Of a stretch of 64,000 bases of DNA, positions 44,881 to 57,301 are shown piece by piece. This DNA is from Bubalus kerabau (Eukaryota; Chordata; Mammalia; Artiodactyla; Bovidae). The stretch spans positions 23,077,501-23,141,500 of the forward strand of contig NC_073634.1 of assembly GCF_029407905.1 (NCBI RefSeq). Reading direction: 5' to 3'. A program made the translations under genes and the position numbers. Below the pieces are notes generated by a model. The model was not told the DNA's origin. It did no database searches and was given only the letters and a program-made list of their open reading frames with translations. How positions within the stretch are numbered: position 1 is the first letter of the stretch; each line of letters begins with the position of its first letter.

Positions 44881-44884
44881 CTAC

Positions 44885-45424
44885 GCCAGGGAGGACAAAG
44901 GCTGTTCAGTGTCTTGACTGACTAAGGCACCAGGAAACACATGAAATGCTGCCAGCGAGGCACGTGTCTGTCTTGAAGGTAAACAGAGCTGTCAGAGACT
45001 ACTAAGGAGGCAACTAAGCTGAAATATGATTTATTGGGGTTATCATCAGTAAGGCAGCTATATGCTTTGTCACCTTAAGTCTCTGAATCAAGAAACGCCC
45101 TCCTCTGAACACTGTTGTCTGCACCCAGGAAGCTTTTCCAAGACACAAGCTCTGAGGGTAATAGTGTAATAAAGACATTTGGCTACTGCAACTTTTCTTT
45201 AGAGAGTGCTCAGACTTTAAATGAAAGCAGTAAATCTTCCTCTTCTGCAATAATGAGAAACGCTCAAACCATTTATGTCGCATAATTCAGAAGTTATAGG
45301 ACAGTATTTACAATGAAACAGTTTTATGAGCCATCAAATGCAGCAGTCAGAAGATTTTTCTTTATTTCAGCTTGGAAATGCTAAGACTTCCAGTCACACT
45401 GTGAACCAAGGACAAAAGGAAAGA
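44885..45424. other. Unique sequence, no feature recognised
   Basis: An 89-codon minus-strand frame at 45014-45283 matches nothing known. Confidence 0.45.
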
Positions 45425-45635
45425 GTTGGAAGGCCTGGGTTCCTTTGCAAACTCTGCTTCTTTCCATCTCATGGCCAGAACCGGTTGCCTTGTTCTGCTC
45501 CTGCCTCTGCTTCTTCATTTTTTAAAGTGGGGATGATAACATGGGTACCTTGCCTGGCCCTGCCTGCTTCAGAGGACTGTTGGAATTATACCCTACAATA
45601 ATAGATGTAAACATTCTGAACACTGAGCAGTGCTG
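45425..45635 (+). repeat. MIR SINE
   Basis: 'aggcctgggttcctttgc', 'ctgcttcttcattttttaaa', 'gtggggatgataacatgg' and 'gctgtgaatgttgtt' follow the MIR order. Confidence 0.6.
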
Positions 45636-45649
45636 TGAATGTTGTTGTT

Positions 45650-45784
45650 TTTAAACCAGTTAGTTGTAGTGGGCAGACTTTTTAGTTGCAGCGTGTGGGA
45701 TCCAGTTCCCTGACAAGAGATCGAACCCAAGCCTCCTGCATTGGGAGCTCAGAGTTTTAGCCACTGAACCCCCAGGGAAGTCCT
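45650..45784 (-). mobile_element. CHR-2-type SINE with 14-base target duplication
   Basis: 'ttagttgcagcgtgtggg', 'ccagttccctgacaagag' and 'gaacccccagggaagtcc' give an antisense CHR-2. tgaatgttgttgtt is identical at 45636-45649 and 45785-45798. Confidence 0.9.
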
Positions 45785-45798
45785 TGAATGTTGTTGTT

Positions 45799-46769
45799 AA
45801 TTGATCTCAGTGAATGACTAAGTACATATAAAAAGGAATATTTCTCAAATTCTAGTGTTAAATAATATCATCTTCTTTGTAGAGGCTTTATCATCATCAT
45901 CATCATTATTATTTCAAATTACAAATGCCACTCCTGGATGTAAGCTAACTGCACAAATTTCGGTCATATATAAGGCAAAAATTAAAAATTAAAATCTTTT
46001 CACATCCCAGTTCTCATGCCATCTCTCTTGCCAGAAGTATCCACAGTTGTATTTGATGTGTTCCTTCCACATCATTTCTGTACTTTTAAAACACATTCAA
46101 ACACACTTACCATATTCACATAAATGGTATCTATGAATATGGACTCCCACACTCTTTGCAGGCAGCTTCTTTAGAAGTCAATGAAATATTTTCCATATTT
46201 CCAAATTAAGGTAATGACTGAAGTGGTTATGGCTTTATAACTTTACTGCAGAGATTCTTTGGAAATCTCATAAATATAAATTGTTTTCCTCCTTTTTATC
46301 ATTTATTTGAGTTACATTTTATTAACTGTATTGCATACATCTTTGTAAGTGTTCTTTAAAATCTTTGGGAGCAAGATTGAAATACATGAAAAAACTTATC
46401 AAATGTCAGTTGCTTCTGCTTCCCCTTCCCTTCCCTTGATTGCTTTGCTTTTTCTAAACAAACTCTTAAGCTGATAACAGCCAAAGACACCTTCCCCCGC
46501 CCCCACCTCCCCCTTTCAATGTTTTCCTGGGTCATTCCAAGTTCAGGGAGTGACTTTCACCTCAGATAACCTCTACACCAATCCAAATCTACCTTTGAAT
46601 TCCTCTAACATTCTTTCACTGCCACCTCAGGGAAATCATCACTCTTCCACATTTCCCCCACTCACTCACAGGGCTCAAAGCCACAGCCCTCTGTCTGACT
46701 TGCTTGTGATAAATTGGCATCAATGAAGAAGTTTGTTTGCTAACTTACTAGTGCTAAAATATTTCTCAC
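45799..46769. other. Mostly unique, A/T-rich sequence
   Basis: A (TCA)n run lies at 45890-45911. Some of 45940-46200 may be very old LINE sequence, but I cannot assign it. Confidence 0.4.
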
Positions 46770-46915
46770 ATGCCTCCTCTATGCCAGACACTGTGGACCA
46801 CCCTGCAATGTGAGCATGTGTCTGGAATTCTGACCCAGTTTAGGGGATCACAGAAGGCTTCTTGGAGGAAGTGTTGATATAAACTGAGGTCAGAGAGATG
46901 AAGAGGAGGTGGAGA
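46770..46915 (-). repeat. L2 fragment, antisense
   Basis: 'ctctatgccagacactgtgg' and 'agaaggcttcttggaggaag' are antisense L2 words. Confidence 0.5.
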
Positions 46916-46936
46916 TAACTAGGTGAACAGTGAACA

Positions 46937-46972
<36 letters not shown>
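46937..46972 (+). repeat. (GT)n(GA)n compound microsatellite
   Basis: Seven GT units run straight into eleven GA units. The GT part alternates purine and pyrimidine; the GA part is all purine. Confidence 0.95.
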
Positions 46973-46974
<2 letters not shown>

Positions 46975-47011
46975 TGGGGTGGAAGGGATGGTCTGATCAG
47001 ATTTGCATTTT

Positions 47012-47228
47012 TTTTAATATTTATTTTATTTATTTATTTGGCTGCATCAGGTCTTATTTGCAACACACAGGAACTTCCATCTCTGAGGTGTGTGGGATCT
47101 TTAGTGGTGGCTTGTGAGCTCTTAGTTGCAGTATGTGGGATCTAGTTCCCCCAATCAGAGATCAAACTCAGGCCCCCTGCTTTGGGAGCACAGAATCTTA
47201 GTCACTGGAGCACCAGGGAAAGCCTCAC
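47012..47228 (-). mobile_element. CHR-2-type SINE, long form
   Basis: About 215 bases with the full 'tttggctgcatcaggtc' left end, 'ctagttcccccaatcagag' and 'gagcaccagggaaagcc'. atttgcatttt flanks it at 47001-47011 and 47229-47239. Confidence 0.9.
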
Positions 47229-47270
47229 ATTTGCATTTTGAAACAATAATTTTGACTTCAGAGTAGAATA

Positions 47271-47466
47271 CATTGTTATTCAGTCGCTCAGACATGTCCA
47301 ACTCTATGCAACCCCATGGACTGCAGCACACCAGGCTTCCTTGTCCTTCACTGTCTCCCGGAGTTTGTTCAAACTCATGTCCATTGAACTGGTGATGCCA
47401 TCCAACCATCTCATTCTCTGTCGTCCCCTTCTCTTCCTGCCCTCAGTCTTTCCCAGCATCATGGTC
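47271..47466 (-). mobile_element. BovB-type 3' end, older copy
   Basis: 'attcagtcgctcagacatg', 'ccatggactgcagcacacc' and 'ctctgtcgtccccttctc' form the antisense BovB 3' UTR. It is more diverged than most copies and ends at 'ccagcatcatggtc'. Confidence 0.8.
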
Positions 47467-48709
47467 CGGGAAATAACACATTGGGGGAATGCAAACATGT
47501 TACAGGGAGACCAGTATGAAAAGATTTAAGTAAAAATAGATAGTATTGCATAAGCATGAACAGCCTCTGATACTCTTAAAACTACACCGACATTCCTTTT
47601 AAAATCTTAAAAATGTTCACTTATCACCCAGTCCTCCAATGATTAAATCTATTTCAAGCATTATTTAAGATAAAAATCTGAAGAACCTATTTCTCAATTA
47701 TGATGATTTATCACAAAACCAGACATTTCTACCATTTTTGACACAAACCCATGGCAGTCCTGCTCTGGTCCTTGCTGTGGAGGTGGAGGGGGAGAGGTCC
47801 AAGTGACAAGGCAAGGCTGGGCAGCCAGGGGCAGGGGGTACCTGTCAGACACCAGGAGGTCCCAGCAGGGCTAATATTGGTATACTCATCTGACCAGGAT
47901 AACATCTTGGGCGTTAAAGTTCCAACACTGGGTTCATTACCTTCCTGCCTCTCCCGTTCTGCTTTGCCTAATTTCATTTGACATCATTTATTCATGATCT
48001 AGATTTTAATACGGCTGTGCTTGTCAATAAACACTGAGGAACCATTTGTTGAGAAGGCAGTAATTAAAAAAAAAATCGATACCATGTGAGCCAGAATCCC
48101 CAAATCACATGATCTAGCAATGTCAGAGGCATATAAAAATCAGGAACATAGTTCATTCTTGTCCTCAACAAAAGGCTCAACAGAGCGATATTAGCTATCA
48201 TGGAGACAGACTCATAAACAGATCAGCTATTGCCATTTAAGGATTATCTCAGAGAAAGAGATTCTGTCTTCTAGAAATTTAATAATTCTGATTTAATACA
48301 CATGTTAAAATATTTAAAAATAAACCTCACTGAAGAATACTGGGAATGGCTGCTGTCCAGGTTGATATTGTTAAAGTAACTCTTCATTCACTTTTGTTTT
48401 ATGAGATACTGATTTCTATTTTATTCTTAAACCACAGTGATGTATTTATTCTCTTCAGCTACCACTTTTGTTTCCTTTGCTGTGGTATTTCTGGACTTCA
48501 CCTTTCAGGGTGCTTGAATAATTTGTGATGAGTTATTTGGAGATACAGTTTCCAAAAATGAAGGGAAGATTTTAGGTAGGTTGAATGGTTCTGCTTGGAA
48601 AAGCATTCTCTGTTGAGGTTGAGAACAACAGGGAAAAGTAAAAACATGAAGCAAGACAATGCAAGAAAAGGAACAAGATGCTATGGAAAAGCAAGTTTCA
48701 TTTACAGGG
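47467..48709. other. Unique sequence, no feature recognised
   Basis: About 1.2 kb with no supported frame or repeat; A/T-rich after 48000. Confidence 0.45.
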
Positions 48710-48722
48710 AGAAATGGGTAAT

Positions 48723-48833
48723 ATTTTTTTTTTGGCCATGTTGTGCAGCACGCGGGATCTTAGGTCTTCAACCAGGGATGGAACCTTTAGTGGAAGCTTG
48801 GAGTCCTAACCACTGGACCACCAGGGAAGTTCC
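48723..48833 (-). mobile_element. CHR-2-type SINE
   Basis: 'ttttggccatgttgtgcag', 'accagggatggaacctttag' and 'ggaccaccagggaagttcc'. Flanks agaaatgggtaat (48710-48722) and agaaatggataat (48834-48846) match at 12 of 13. Confidence 0.9.
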
Positions 48834-48859
48834 AGAAATGGATAATTTTATTTGCTTTC

Positions 48860-49084
48860 TGTTGTTGTTGTCTAGTCACTAAAGTCATGTCTGACTCTTT
48901 TGTCACCCTGTGGACTGTAGCCCACCAGGCTCCTCTGTCCTTGGGATGTTTCAGGCAAGAATACTGGAGTAGGTTGAGATTTCCTACTCCTGGGGATCTT
49001 CCCAACCCAGGGATTGAACTGCATCTCTGGCCTCACCTGCATTGACAAGTGGATTCTTTACCACTAGCACTACCTTGGAAGCCC
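48860..49084 (-). mobile_element. Bov-tA SINE
   Basis: Antisense Bov-tA with a (gtt)n tail side ('ctgttgttgttgtctag') and head 'ctagcactaccttggaagcc'. It lies between a CHR-2 SINE and an MLT1 LTR. Confidence 0.85.
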
Positions 49085-49089
49085 TGAGA

Positions 49090-49580
49090 GTTGCAAGAAT
49101 AGGCTGAATGATGATCTTCTTAAGATGGTCACATCCTAATCCTTGGAGTCTGTGAATGTTACCTTACAAGGCAAAAGAGGCTTTGCAGATGCAATCATAT
49201 TAAGGATTTTGAGATGGGGAGATTATCCTGGATTGCCAAGGGGCTTGATGCAAATTCATGGGTCTTTCTAAGAGATGTACAGAAGGAGTCAAAGTCAGAG
49301 AGGAGGTGATGTGATCACAGAAGCAGAGGGACAGAGACAAAGAGATTTGAAGATGCTAGCTTTGAGGATGGAGGAAGGGGGCAATGAACCAAAAAATGTA
49401 GGCTGTCTTTGAAAGCTGTAAAGGCAAGAAAACGGGGTCTCCCCTGGAACCTCCTGAAGGAATGCAGTCCTACAGGTCCACTTTAGATTTGAGACTTCCA
49501 GAACAGAGGACAAGTTGGTGTTGCTTTAAAACTCGAAGTTTGAGGTAATTTGTCACAGCAGCAATAGGAAACTTATACAG
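49090..49580 (+). mobile_element. MLT1-type MaLR LTR, sense
   Basis: 'cacatcctaatccttggag', 'tgaatgttaccttacaagg', 'ttttgagatggggagattat' and 'cagcaataggaaacttatac' follow MLT1 in the sense direction. Long, well preserved for its age. Confidence 0.85.
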
Positions 49581-49584
49581 TTGT

Positions 49585-50299
49585 AGTTGAAAAGGGCATG
49601 GAGGAGCTTCCCCACAGCCACCTCTCTCTGGGTGGTCCATCTGCGGAGTCACACCTCCAGTCCTTCCGGAGCTGGAGCTTTGCAAGGAGATCTGAAGGCA
49701 GGCTCCCCAGGGCTGTCCTTAGAGACGTTCAAGCAGGTGCTTTGTCCTCCACACCATCAGCAAGCAAATTGTACTGGCCCTGCACCTCCTTTTGAGCAGA
49801 CCTGGGATTTGGTGGGAGTTCAGGGATGCCAGGAAAAAGAGGGAGAAAAAGAGCCCACCCACACACATTGCAAGTGGTAGATTGCCGGCTGTGGTTTTCC
49901 TGGAAGGCTCCTCACTGGCTTTCAGGACATTCTTTGTTGGGGCCCTACATTCTCTGGCAGGGCTGTCATGACCCAAGGGCTGGGGCCAGCAAGCCACATC
50001 CTCTGGGGTTTTTTGTGGGCTGCTCTGCAGCGTGGCATAGGGACCCTGGCTCAAGAGTCCTGCTTCCCTCTGAACCTCATACTCAGGAAGAGTTTGGCCC
50101 TTTCCTGTTAATCCTCGAGATGAAAGTCTCTGCATTCTCCCACTATGGAAAGGAGTTTGTTCCCAAGGTTTAGGGAACGGTTATTTTGAGTCCTTACTTC
50201 TGCTAAACTATCACTTCAAGTCCTAAAGGCCAAAACATAGAAGGCAACATCTTATTCTCTCAAGCCATGATTCAGTCACCATGGTTAGACAAGAGACCA
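49585..50299. other. Unique sequence, no feature recognised
   Basis: Overlapping frames on both strands (for example 49719-50135 on -, 49826-50173 on +) mutually shadow and match nothing known. Confidence 0.45.
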
Positions 50300-50535
50300 C
50301 TCTCCTGGTGTGTAATATCTTGCTCACTGCTCTGTGGCCCCCATATTCAGCCCTCGTTGATGGCTGTATTGAAGCACCTGGTCCAACATTTTGAAATCGT
50401 CTGACTCCCCACCCCTAAATCCATGCGTTCTTCAGTGTTGGAATAGTGTCTAATTGAGTTTGCTATTCCCAGAGGTTAGCACGGTGCTTAACACATAATA
50501 AGTTATTGATAATGTTTGTTGGATGAACAAATTTT
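50300..50535 (+). repeat. L2 3' end, diverged
   Basis: 'gaggttagcacggtgctt', 'aacacataataagttattg' and 'ataatgtttgttggatgaac' follow the L2 or MIR tail. Family not secure. Confidence 0.45.
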
Positions 50536-50789
50536 ATGCAGTTATTTATGTAGTTGATACCCACCAAATGTAGTTGTTTTTTTTTTAATTGAGGTGTCAT
50601 TTATATGTAATCCACCAAAAACTGTTAAACATTTTGTTTAATAATTTTGACCATTGAATATATGATGACAATTGAATACACCAAACGAGATAACAGCTAT
50701 TTATGCATTTTTTCCTCCATGGATGAATTTTACCTATTTTTGCACTTCACAAAAATAGAGTCATACAGTACATACCTTTGGTTAGCTTC

Positions 50790-50982
50790 TTTTTAAAAAA
50801 TTTATTTGTTTGTTTGGCTGCACTGGGTCTTAGTTGTGGCATACGGGATCTTCTCTCTTCCTTGCAGCACGTGAACTCTCAGTTGCAGCATTCAGGATCC
50901 ACTTCCCTGACCAAGGATTGAACCAGGGCTTTGGGATCATGGAGTCTTAGCCAATGGAGCACCAGGGAAGTCTCCACAGCTT
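50790..50982 (-). mobile_element. CHR-2-type SINE inside L1M
   Basis: 'tttggctgcactgggtc', 'cacttccctgaccaagg' and 'gagcaccagggaagtc'. tttggttagct lies on both sides (50777-50787 and 50983-50993). Confidence 0.85.
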
Positions 50983-52139
50983 TTTGGTTAGCTCCTTTCA
51001 TTTAGCATAACTGGAAGTCTTATGATTTATTGATGTTGTTACATCACCAGTCATGTTCTCCTTTTATTTCTGATTATTATTGCAATTTCTGAATGTGATG
51101 TACACAATTATAAAGAAACACAATATGTTTATTTGTTTTCCTGTCGGCCAACATTTGGCCTATTTCTAGTTTGGGGCTATTATGGATAAAGCTCCTTTGA
51201 ATATTCTTGTATAAATCTCGTTGTAGATATATGTTTTGATTTCTTTTGAGAAATATAGAGTATGAGCTTTCTGAGTCGTAAGTTATATGTAGAAGTTAAT
51301 TTTATAAGAAACTAATAAACTGTTCTCCAAAGTGATTCTACCACTCTGCATTCCTACCAGCAATGTTTGAGAGTTTGTTTCTCCACATCCCCAACAACTT
51401 TTGGTATTGTCATATTTTCAATTTTAGACATTTTAATAAGTGTAAAATAATATCTCATCGTGGTTGTAATTTGCATATCATGATGACTAATGATGTTGAA
51501 ATATTTCATGCACTTGTTGGTCATACTATCATATTCTTTTGTGGAATGATTGCTCCAGTCTCTTGTTCATCTTAAAAAATTATATTATAGTCTTGTTATT
51601 GATTTGGAGGAATTCTTTATATATACTGGAAAGAAATCTTTGGTCAAATATATGTAACTGGTTTTCCTATTTATTTTCTTAATGGTGTGTTTTGAAATGC
51701 AAAACGTTTTTATTTTGTGAAAACTAGTTATTATTTTTAATAGTTAATGCTTTTTTGTGTCTTTATAAGTATTTTTTGCCTATCCCAACATTGCAAATAT
51801 ACTATTTCATATTTTCTATCAGAAACTTTTTTTGTTTTAGGTTATATTTTGTTCTATGATCCATCTCAAACTGATATTATTGTATAGGGTGAGATAAAAG
51901 TCAAATTGATTTTTGTTTTTCATATGGTTATCCAGTTGTTCTGGCACCATTTGTTAAATCTTCCTTTATTCATTGAACTATCTTGATTAGATAATCAAGA
52001 TAATAATTTTGACTTTTAGTCAAAAGTTGATTGACTCTTTATGTGTGTATGTCTATTTCTGGATTCTGTTCTATTGCTATTTGCCTATTCTAATGTCAAC
52101 ACTACAATGTCTTGATCTATCTAGGAGTATATTTAGGGT

Positions 52140-52263
52140 TTTGGGGGTTTTTTTGGTCACGCCCCATGCCTTGTAGTATCTTAGTTCCCTGACTAGGGAT
52201 TGAAACTGGGCCTCCTGCAGTCAAAATATGGAATTCTAACCACTGGGCCACCAGGGAATTCCT
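52140..52263 (-). mobile_element. CHR-2-type SINE inside L1M
   Basis: 'cttagttccctgactaggg', 'aactgggcctcctgcag' and 'ggccaccagggaattcc'. The duplication is not clear. Confidence 0.8.
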
Positions 52264-53050
52264 GAGACAAAGTATTATAAGCCTTTTAACGTTATTCTTT
52301 TTTAAAATTATTTTGACATTCCCATATCAGTTTTAGACTCAGCTTGTCAATTGCTTTAAAAAAAGCCTGCTGATATTTTAATAAGAATTATATTAAATCC
52401 ATAAATATATCTGAGAGGAATGAATGTCTTAACAACATTGAGTCTTCAAATTCATAACTGTTTTGTTTGATCTTCTTTAATTTATCATATCAATGTTTTA
52501 TAGCTTTTATTGTACAGGAATTGTTTATCTTTTATTAGATTTTTCTTAGTATTTGATATTTTTGATAGTATTGCAAATGCTATTTTTAAAATTTTTGTTT
52601 CCTAATTGTTTATTGCTAGTATAAAGAAATAGAATTAATCTTTGTATGTTGACCCTGCTAAATTCACTCATTAATTCTCATAGTAGTTTTCTCTACTCCA
52701 TAGCATTTTCTACATAAACAATCATATCATCTGCAAAAAATGGCAATTTTACTTCTTTCTTTGTGTCTTTTATCTGTATACTTTTTTTTTTTTTTTTTTA
52801 CTTTGCCTTATTAACATAGGCTAGAACCTCCAGAAAAATGGTTGAAAGTAGATGTCTTTGACTTGTTCCTGACCTTAGGAGGAAATATCATTAAGTATTA
52901 TATTGTTTATAGATTTTCAGAGAAACATTTAAATGACTTGAGGAAGTTCCTTCTATTCATAATTTTCTCAGAGTTTTTTCATGAATTGTCAAAAACTTTT
53001 TTCAAATGCATCTACTGAAATGATCATATAGTTTTCTCCCTTTATTCTTT

Positions 53051-53183
53051 TTTTTAATTTAAATTTATTTATTTTAATTGGAGGCTAATTACTTTACAAT
53101 ATTGTATTGGTTTTGCCATACATCAACATGAATCCACCACGGGTGTATATATGTTCCCCATCCTGAACACCCCTCCCACCTCC
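53051..53183 (-). mobile_element. Bovine-type young L1 3' end inside L1M
   Basis: 'aattggaggctaattacttt', 'acaatattgtattgg' and 'catcctgaacacccctcc' are the antisense 3' UTR. ctccctttattcttt is identical at 53036-53050 and 53184-53198 (15 bases). Only 133 bases long. Confidence 0.9.
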
Positions 53184-53519
53184 CTCCCTTTATTCTTTAA
53201 TTTCACTGAATAATTTTCCAATTTTAAATCAACCTTGTGTTCCTTGAAAACATCACTTAGTCGTGATGTATTTTCTTTTAAAATATATAACTGGATTAAC
53301 TTTCTAATGGTTTGCTAGGAATTTTTAATCTACTTCATGAAGAATATTGTCTGTAGTTTTCTTATGTTGTTTCTTGTCAGTATTTGATATTGGGATTATG
53401 CTTGCTTTATAAAATGAGTTGGGAAAAATTATCCTCTTCTATTTTTGAAAGAGCTTGTTGAATTGGTACTATTTATTTCTTAAATCTTGATGTATTTCAC
53501 CAGTAAAATCACCTGGGTC

Positions 53520-53782
53520 TCTATTGGAAAAAGAAATGGCAACCCACTCCAGTATTCTTGCATGGGAAATCCCAGAGACAGAGGAGCCTGGCAGACTACA
53601 GTCCACCGGGTCTCAAGAGTCAGACACGACTTGGCAACTAAACCATGCACCACCACACAAAGTGAATATATGCCTAAAGATAATGTGTGAAAGGATATTT
53701 TCCATAGACTAGCTGGTTTTTTTGGGAGGGTCAAGGAAGACTTGGCACTATTTTCCCATCAACTTCCATTTTGTACTTATTA
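53520..53782 (+). mobile_element. Bov-A SINE part with extra 3' sequence
   Basis: 'gaaatggcaacccactcc' to 'gacacgacttggcaacta' is a single Bov-A body (about 53527-53650). The next ~130 bases are not SINE-like. aaaatcacctgggtc is identical at 53505-53519 and 53783-53797 (15 bases) and encloses both parts, so they entered as one piece. Confidence 0.8.
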
Positions 53783-55116
53783 AAAATCACCTGGGTCCCA
53801 AGTTTTCTTTGTATAAGGATTTTTAAAAATAAATTCAGCTATTTGAATTGACATAGAAATATTTATTTATTTTAGTATCTATTTTGGTACATTATATTTT
53901 TCAAATTATGTTTCTATTTCATCTAAATAGTTTAATTTATCAACACAAAGTTGCTCATAATATTTCCAAACTATCTTTTGCTTGATTGTGGTACCTGTAG
54001 ACATGCTTCCTTATTTGATTCCTAATGATGATAATAGTATTTTCTGTTTTACTTAATCCATCTTGTCTGAGGTTTTATTAATCTTTTGAGGGGAAAAAAA
54101 AACTTGTTAAAAAAAGGAAAAAAAATCTTGCTGACTTTCTTGTTTGTCAGTTTTCTGTTTCATCAATTGCCATTCTCACTTGTCTACTTTGCGTGTAATT
54201 TGTTCCCCTTTTTGTAGCTTCTTAATGTGGAGGCTTACATCATATTCGAATCATACCCTGCTTTTTTTTTCCCTGAAAAATCTAAAGCTATACATTTGCC
54301 TCTAAACACTCCTTTACCTACATTGCACAAATGTTTGTATGCATTCCTGAACTATGTGTTCTGTGTTCCTGAACTATGAAACTATGAACTATGAATATCT
54401 GGGCTAAGGAATAGTTTCTATGATAAATAAATAATTAGTAAATACAGTGAAAAAAATCATTCAGTTCAAAATATTTTCTATCTTTTGCGATTTCTCTTTT
54501 GATCACAGTCTATTTAGATAGACACTGTTTACCTTTCAAACAGTTGGTATTTTTTTCAAATATCTCATTGTTATTGATCTCTGTATTAATACCATTAAAG
54601 TCATAAAATGTAGTACTCTGATTTCAATCCTTTTAATTTTAATGAGTGCTGCTCTATGGCTCAGCATATTTCATCTCTCTAAATGGTTAATGATCTGTGT
54701 GCAGGTAAAATGAATGTATATTCTGTCGTTGTTGACAATATATGTCAATTAGGTCAAGTTGGTTAATAACGTTATTTAAACTTTTAAAATTTTTACTTTT
54801 TTTTTTCTATTAGCTCCTGAAGAAGTGATGTTAAAATATTTGATGATGATTTCAGATTTGTCTTTTTCTGCCATTTATACCATGTTCTATCTGGTTTTGC
54901 TTCATATATTTCGAAGCTATTTTTTCTCTTCCAGCTCTTTTTCTTTCTTTATTCTACTTTCTTTAGATGAGTTACTTATTTTTAAATATTCCATTTAATC
55001 TCCTGTACTGACCTTTAAATTCTACCTCTTTGTAATATTTCTGTAATTTTCTGGAGTTGTTTTAGTAGCATATATCCTTAAAGTGTCATAATTTACCTTC
55101 AATAATATACTTTTAA

Positions 55117-56475
55117 GCCACAGGACTGGAAAAGGTCAATTTTCATTCCAATCCCAAAGAAAGGCAATGTCAAAGAATGCTCAAACTACCACACCATTGC
55201 ATTCATCTCACATGCTAGTAAAGCAATGCTCAAAATTCTCCAAGCCAGGCTTCAGTAATATGTGAGCTATGAATTTCCTGATGTTCAAGCTGGTTTTAGA
55301 AAAGGCAGAGGAACCAGAGATCAAATTGCCAACATCTGCTGGATCATGGAAAAAGCAAGAGAGTTCCAGAAAAACATCTATTTCTGCTTTATTGACTATG
55401 CCAAAGCCTTTGACTGTGTGGATCACAATAAACTGTGGAAAATTCTGAAAGAGATGGGAATACCAGACCACCTGACCTGCCTCTTGAGAAACCTGTATGC
55501 AGGTCAGGAAGCAGCAGTTAGAACTGGACATGGAACAACAGACTGGTTCTAAATAGGAAAAGGAGTACATCAAGGCTGTATATTGTCACCCTGCTTATTT
55601 AACTTCTGTGCAGAGTACATCATGAGAAACGCTGGGCTGGAAGAAGCACAAGCTGGAATCAAGATTGCCGGGAGAAATATCAATAACCTCAGATATGCAG
55701 ATGACACCACCCTTATGGCAGAAAGTGAAGAGGAACTGAAAAGCCTCTTGATGAAAGTGAAATTGGAGAGTGAAAAAGTTGACTTAAAGCTCACCACTCA
55801 GAAAACGAAGATCATGGCATCTGGTCCCATCACTTCATGGGAAATAGATGGGGAAACAGTGGAAACCGTGTCAGACTTTTTTTTCTGGGCTCCAAAATCA
55901 CTGCAGATGGTGACTGCAGCCATGAAATTAAAAGATGCTTACTCCTTGGAAGGAAAGTTATGGTCAACCTAGATAGCATATTGAAAAGCAGAGACATTAC
56001 TTTGCCAACAAAGGTCCGTCTAGTTAAGGCTATGGCTTTTCCAGTGGTCATGTATGGATGTGAGAGTTGGACTATGAAGAAAGCTCAGTGCCGAAGAATT
56101 GATGCTTTTGAAACTGTGTTGTTGGAGAAGACTCTTGAGAGTCCCTTGGACTGCAAGGAGATCCAACCAGTCCATTCTAAAGGAGAGCAGTCCTGGGTGT
56201 TCTTTGGAAGGACTGATGCTAAAGCTGAAACTCCAATACTTTGGCCACCTTATGTGAAGAGTTGACTCATTGGAAAAGACTCTGATGCTGGGAGGGATTG
56301 GGGGCAGGAGGAGAAAGGGACGATAGAGGATGAGATGGCTGGATGGCATCACCGACTCAATGCACGTGAGTCTGAGTGAACTCCGGGAGTTGGTGATGGA
56401 CAGGGAGGCCTGGCGTGCTGCAATTCACGGGTTCGCAAAGAGTCGGGCACGACTGAGCGACTGAACTGAACTGAA
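55117..56475 (+). mobile_element. BovB LINE copy 12 inside L1M
   Basis: Starts at 'gccacaggactggaaaagg' in ORF2 and ends with the gactgagcgactgaactg tail. About 1.36 kb. Confidence 0.95.
55262..56265 (+). pseudogene. BovB ORF2 reverse-transcriptase remnant (copy 12)
   Basis: The reverse-transcriptase core is open from 55262 to a nonsense codon at 55550-55552 (where other copies have a Gln after DWF), then continues from 55583 with the YADD motif C and GLEEAQAG segment to 55972. A frameshift near 55880 in a T run moves the C-terminus to the frame of 55837-56265, which is itself broken again near 56110. Motif A reads FIDYAKAFD. Non-functional. Confidence 0.85.
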
Positions 56476-56577
56476 TCACTATAAGAATCTTCCAACTGCA
56501 TATTTTGTTTAGATTCCTTCCACCCTTTGTGATGTTGTTTTCTTATATATGACTTCCAAATATGCTATAAACTCCAC

Positions 56578-56851
56578 TGCTGCTGCTGCTAAGTTGCATC
56601 AGTCGTGTCCGACTCTGTGCGACCCCATAGGTGGCAGCCCACCAGGCTCCCCTGTCCTTGGGATTCTCCAGGCAAGAACACTGGAGTGGGTTGCCATTTC
56701 CTTCTCCAATGCATGAAAGTGAAAAGTGAAAGTGAAGTCGCTCAGTCATGTTCGACCCTCAGCGACCCCATGGACTGCAGCCTTCCAGGCTCCTCCATCC
56801 ATGGGATTTTCCAGGCAAGAGTACTGGAATGGGGTGCCATTGCCTTCTCCA
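56578..56851 (-). mobile_element. Bov-A2 SINE inside L1M
   Basis: Complete Bov-A dimer, antisense. ataaactccac flanks it at 56567-56577 and 56852-56862 (11 of 11). It lies 100 bases from the end of BovB copy 12. Confidence 0.95.
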
Positions 56852-57285
56852 ATAAACTCCACAATACAGTACTATTTTTGCTTCAGTTAATAATCTTTTA
56901 TATATAATGTATATCTACATGAATGTCTATATACACCTGTATCTACATAGCTCTACCTATCTACCTCTCTATCTTGTTTCTGATTTTAGGAGGAAATATC
57001 ATTTATCTATGTACATCATTACAAAAGGAAAAGATTGTTTTGTATTTCCCCAGGTGTTTACCCTGTTATTTTTCATATTTTCCCCTAATTACTTCTTGTA
57101 GTACAGATGTGAAAAGATGAATCCTCTCAGTTTTTGTCTTTCTGAAATGTCTTTTATCCTACTTTAATTCTGAAGGGTAGTTTTGTAGAATTCTAGGCTG
57201 ATAGTTTTATCCTTTCAACATTTTAAAACTGCATTCTGTATTCTGGGCACCATTGTTTCTCTGAGAAGTCATCCTTCATTTTAAT

Positions 57286-57301
57286 GTGTGTGTGTGTGTT
57301 T
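57286..57301 (+). repeat. Short (GT)n run
   Basis: About eight GT units within the L1M. Confidence 0.7.

Noticed and set aside
49587..50173. Overlapping frames on both strands as a small gene
   Set aside because: The frames shadow each other and none shows a recognised motif or family.
6983..55573. A roughly 121-codon frame antisense to the BovB reverse transcriptase, open in four copies (6983-7348, 10119-10484, 19242-19628, 55208-55573)
   Set aside because: The first codon at 6983 and 19242 is TTG rather than ATG, and the frame mirrors the codon use of the sense RT core. It is a shadow frame.
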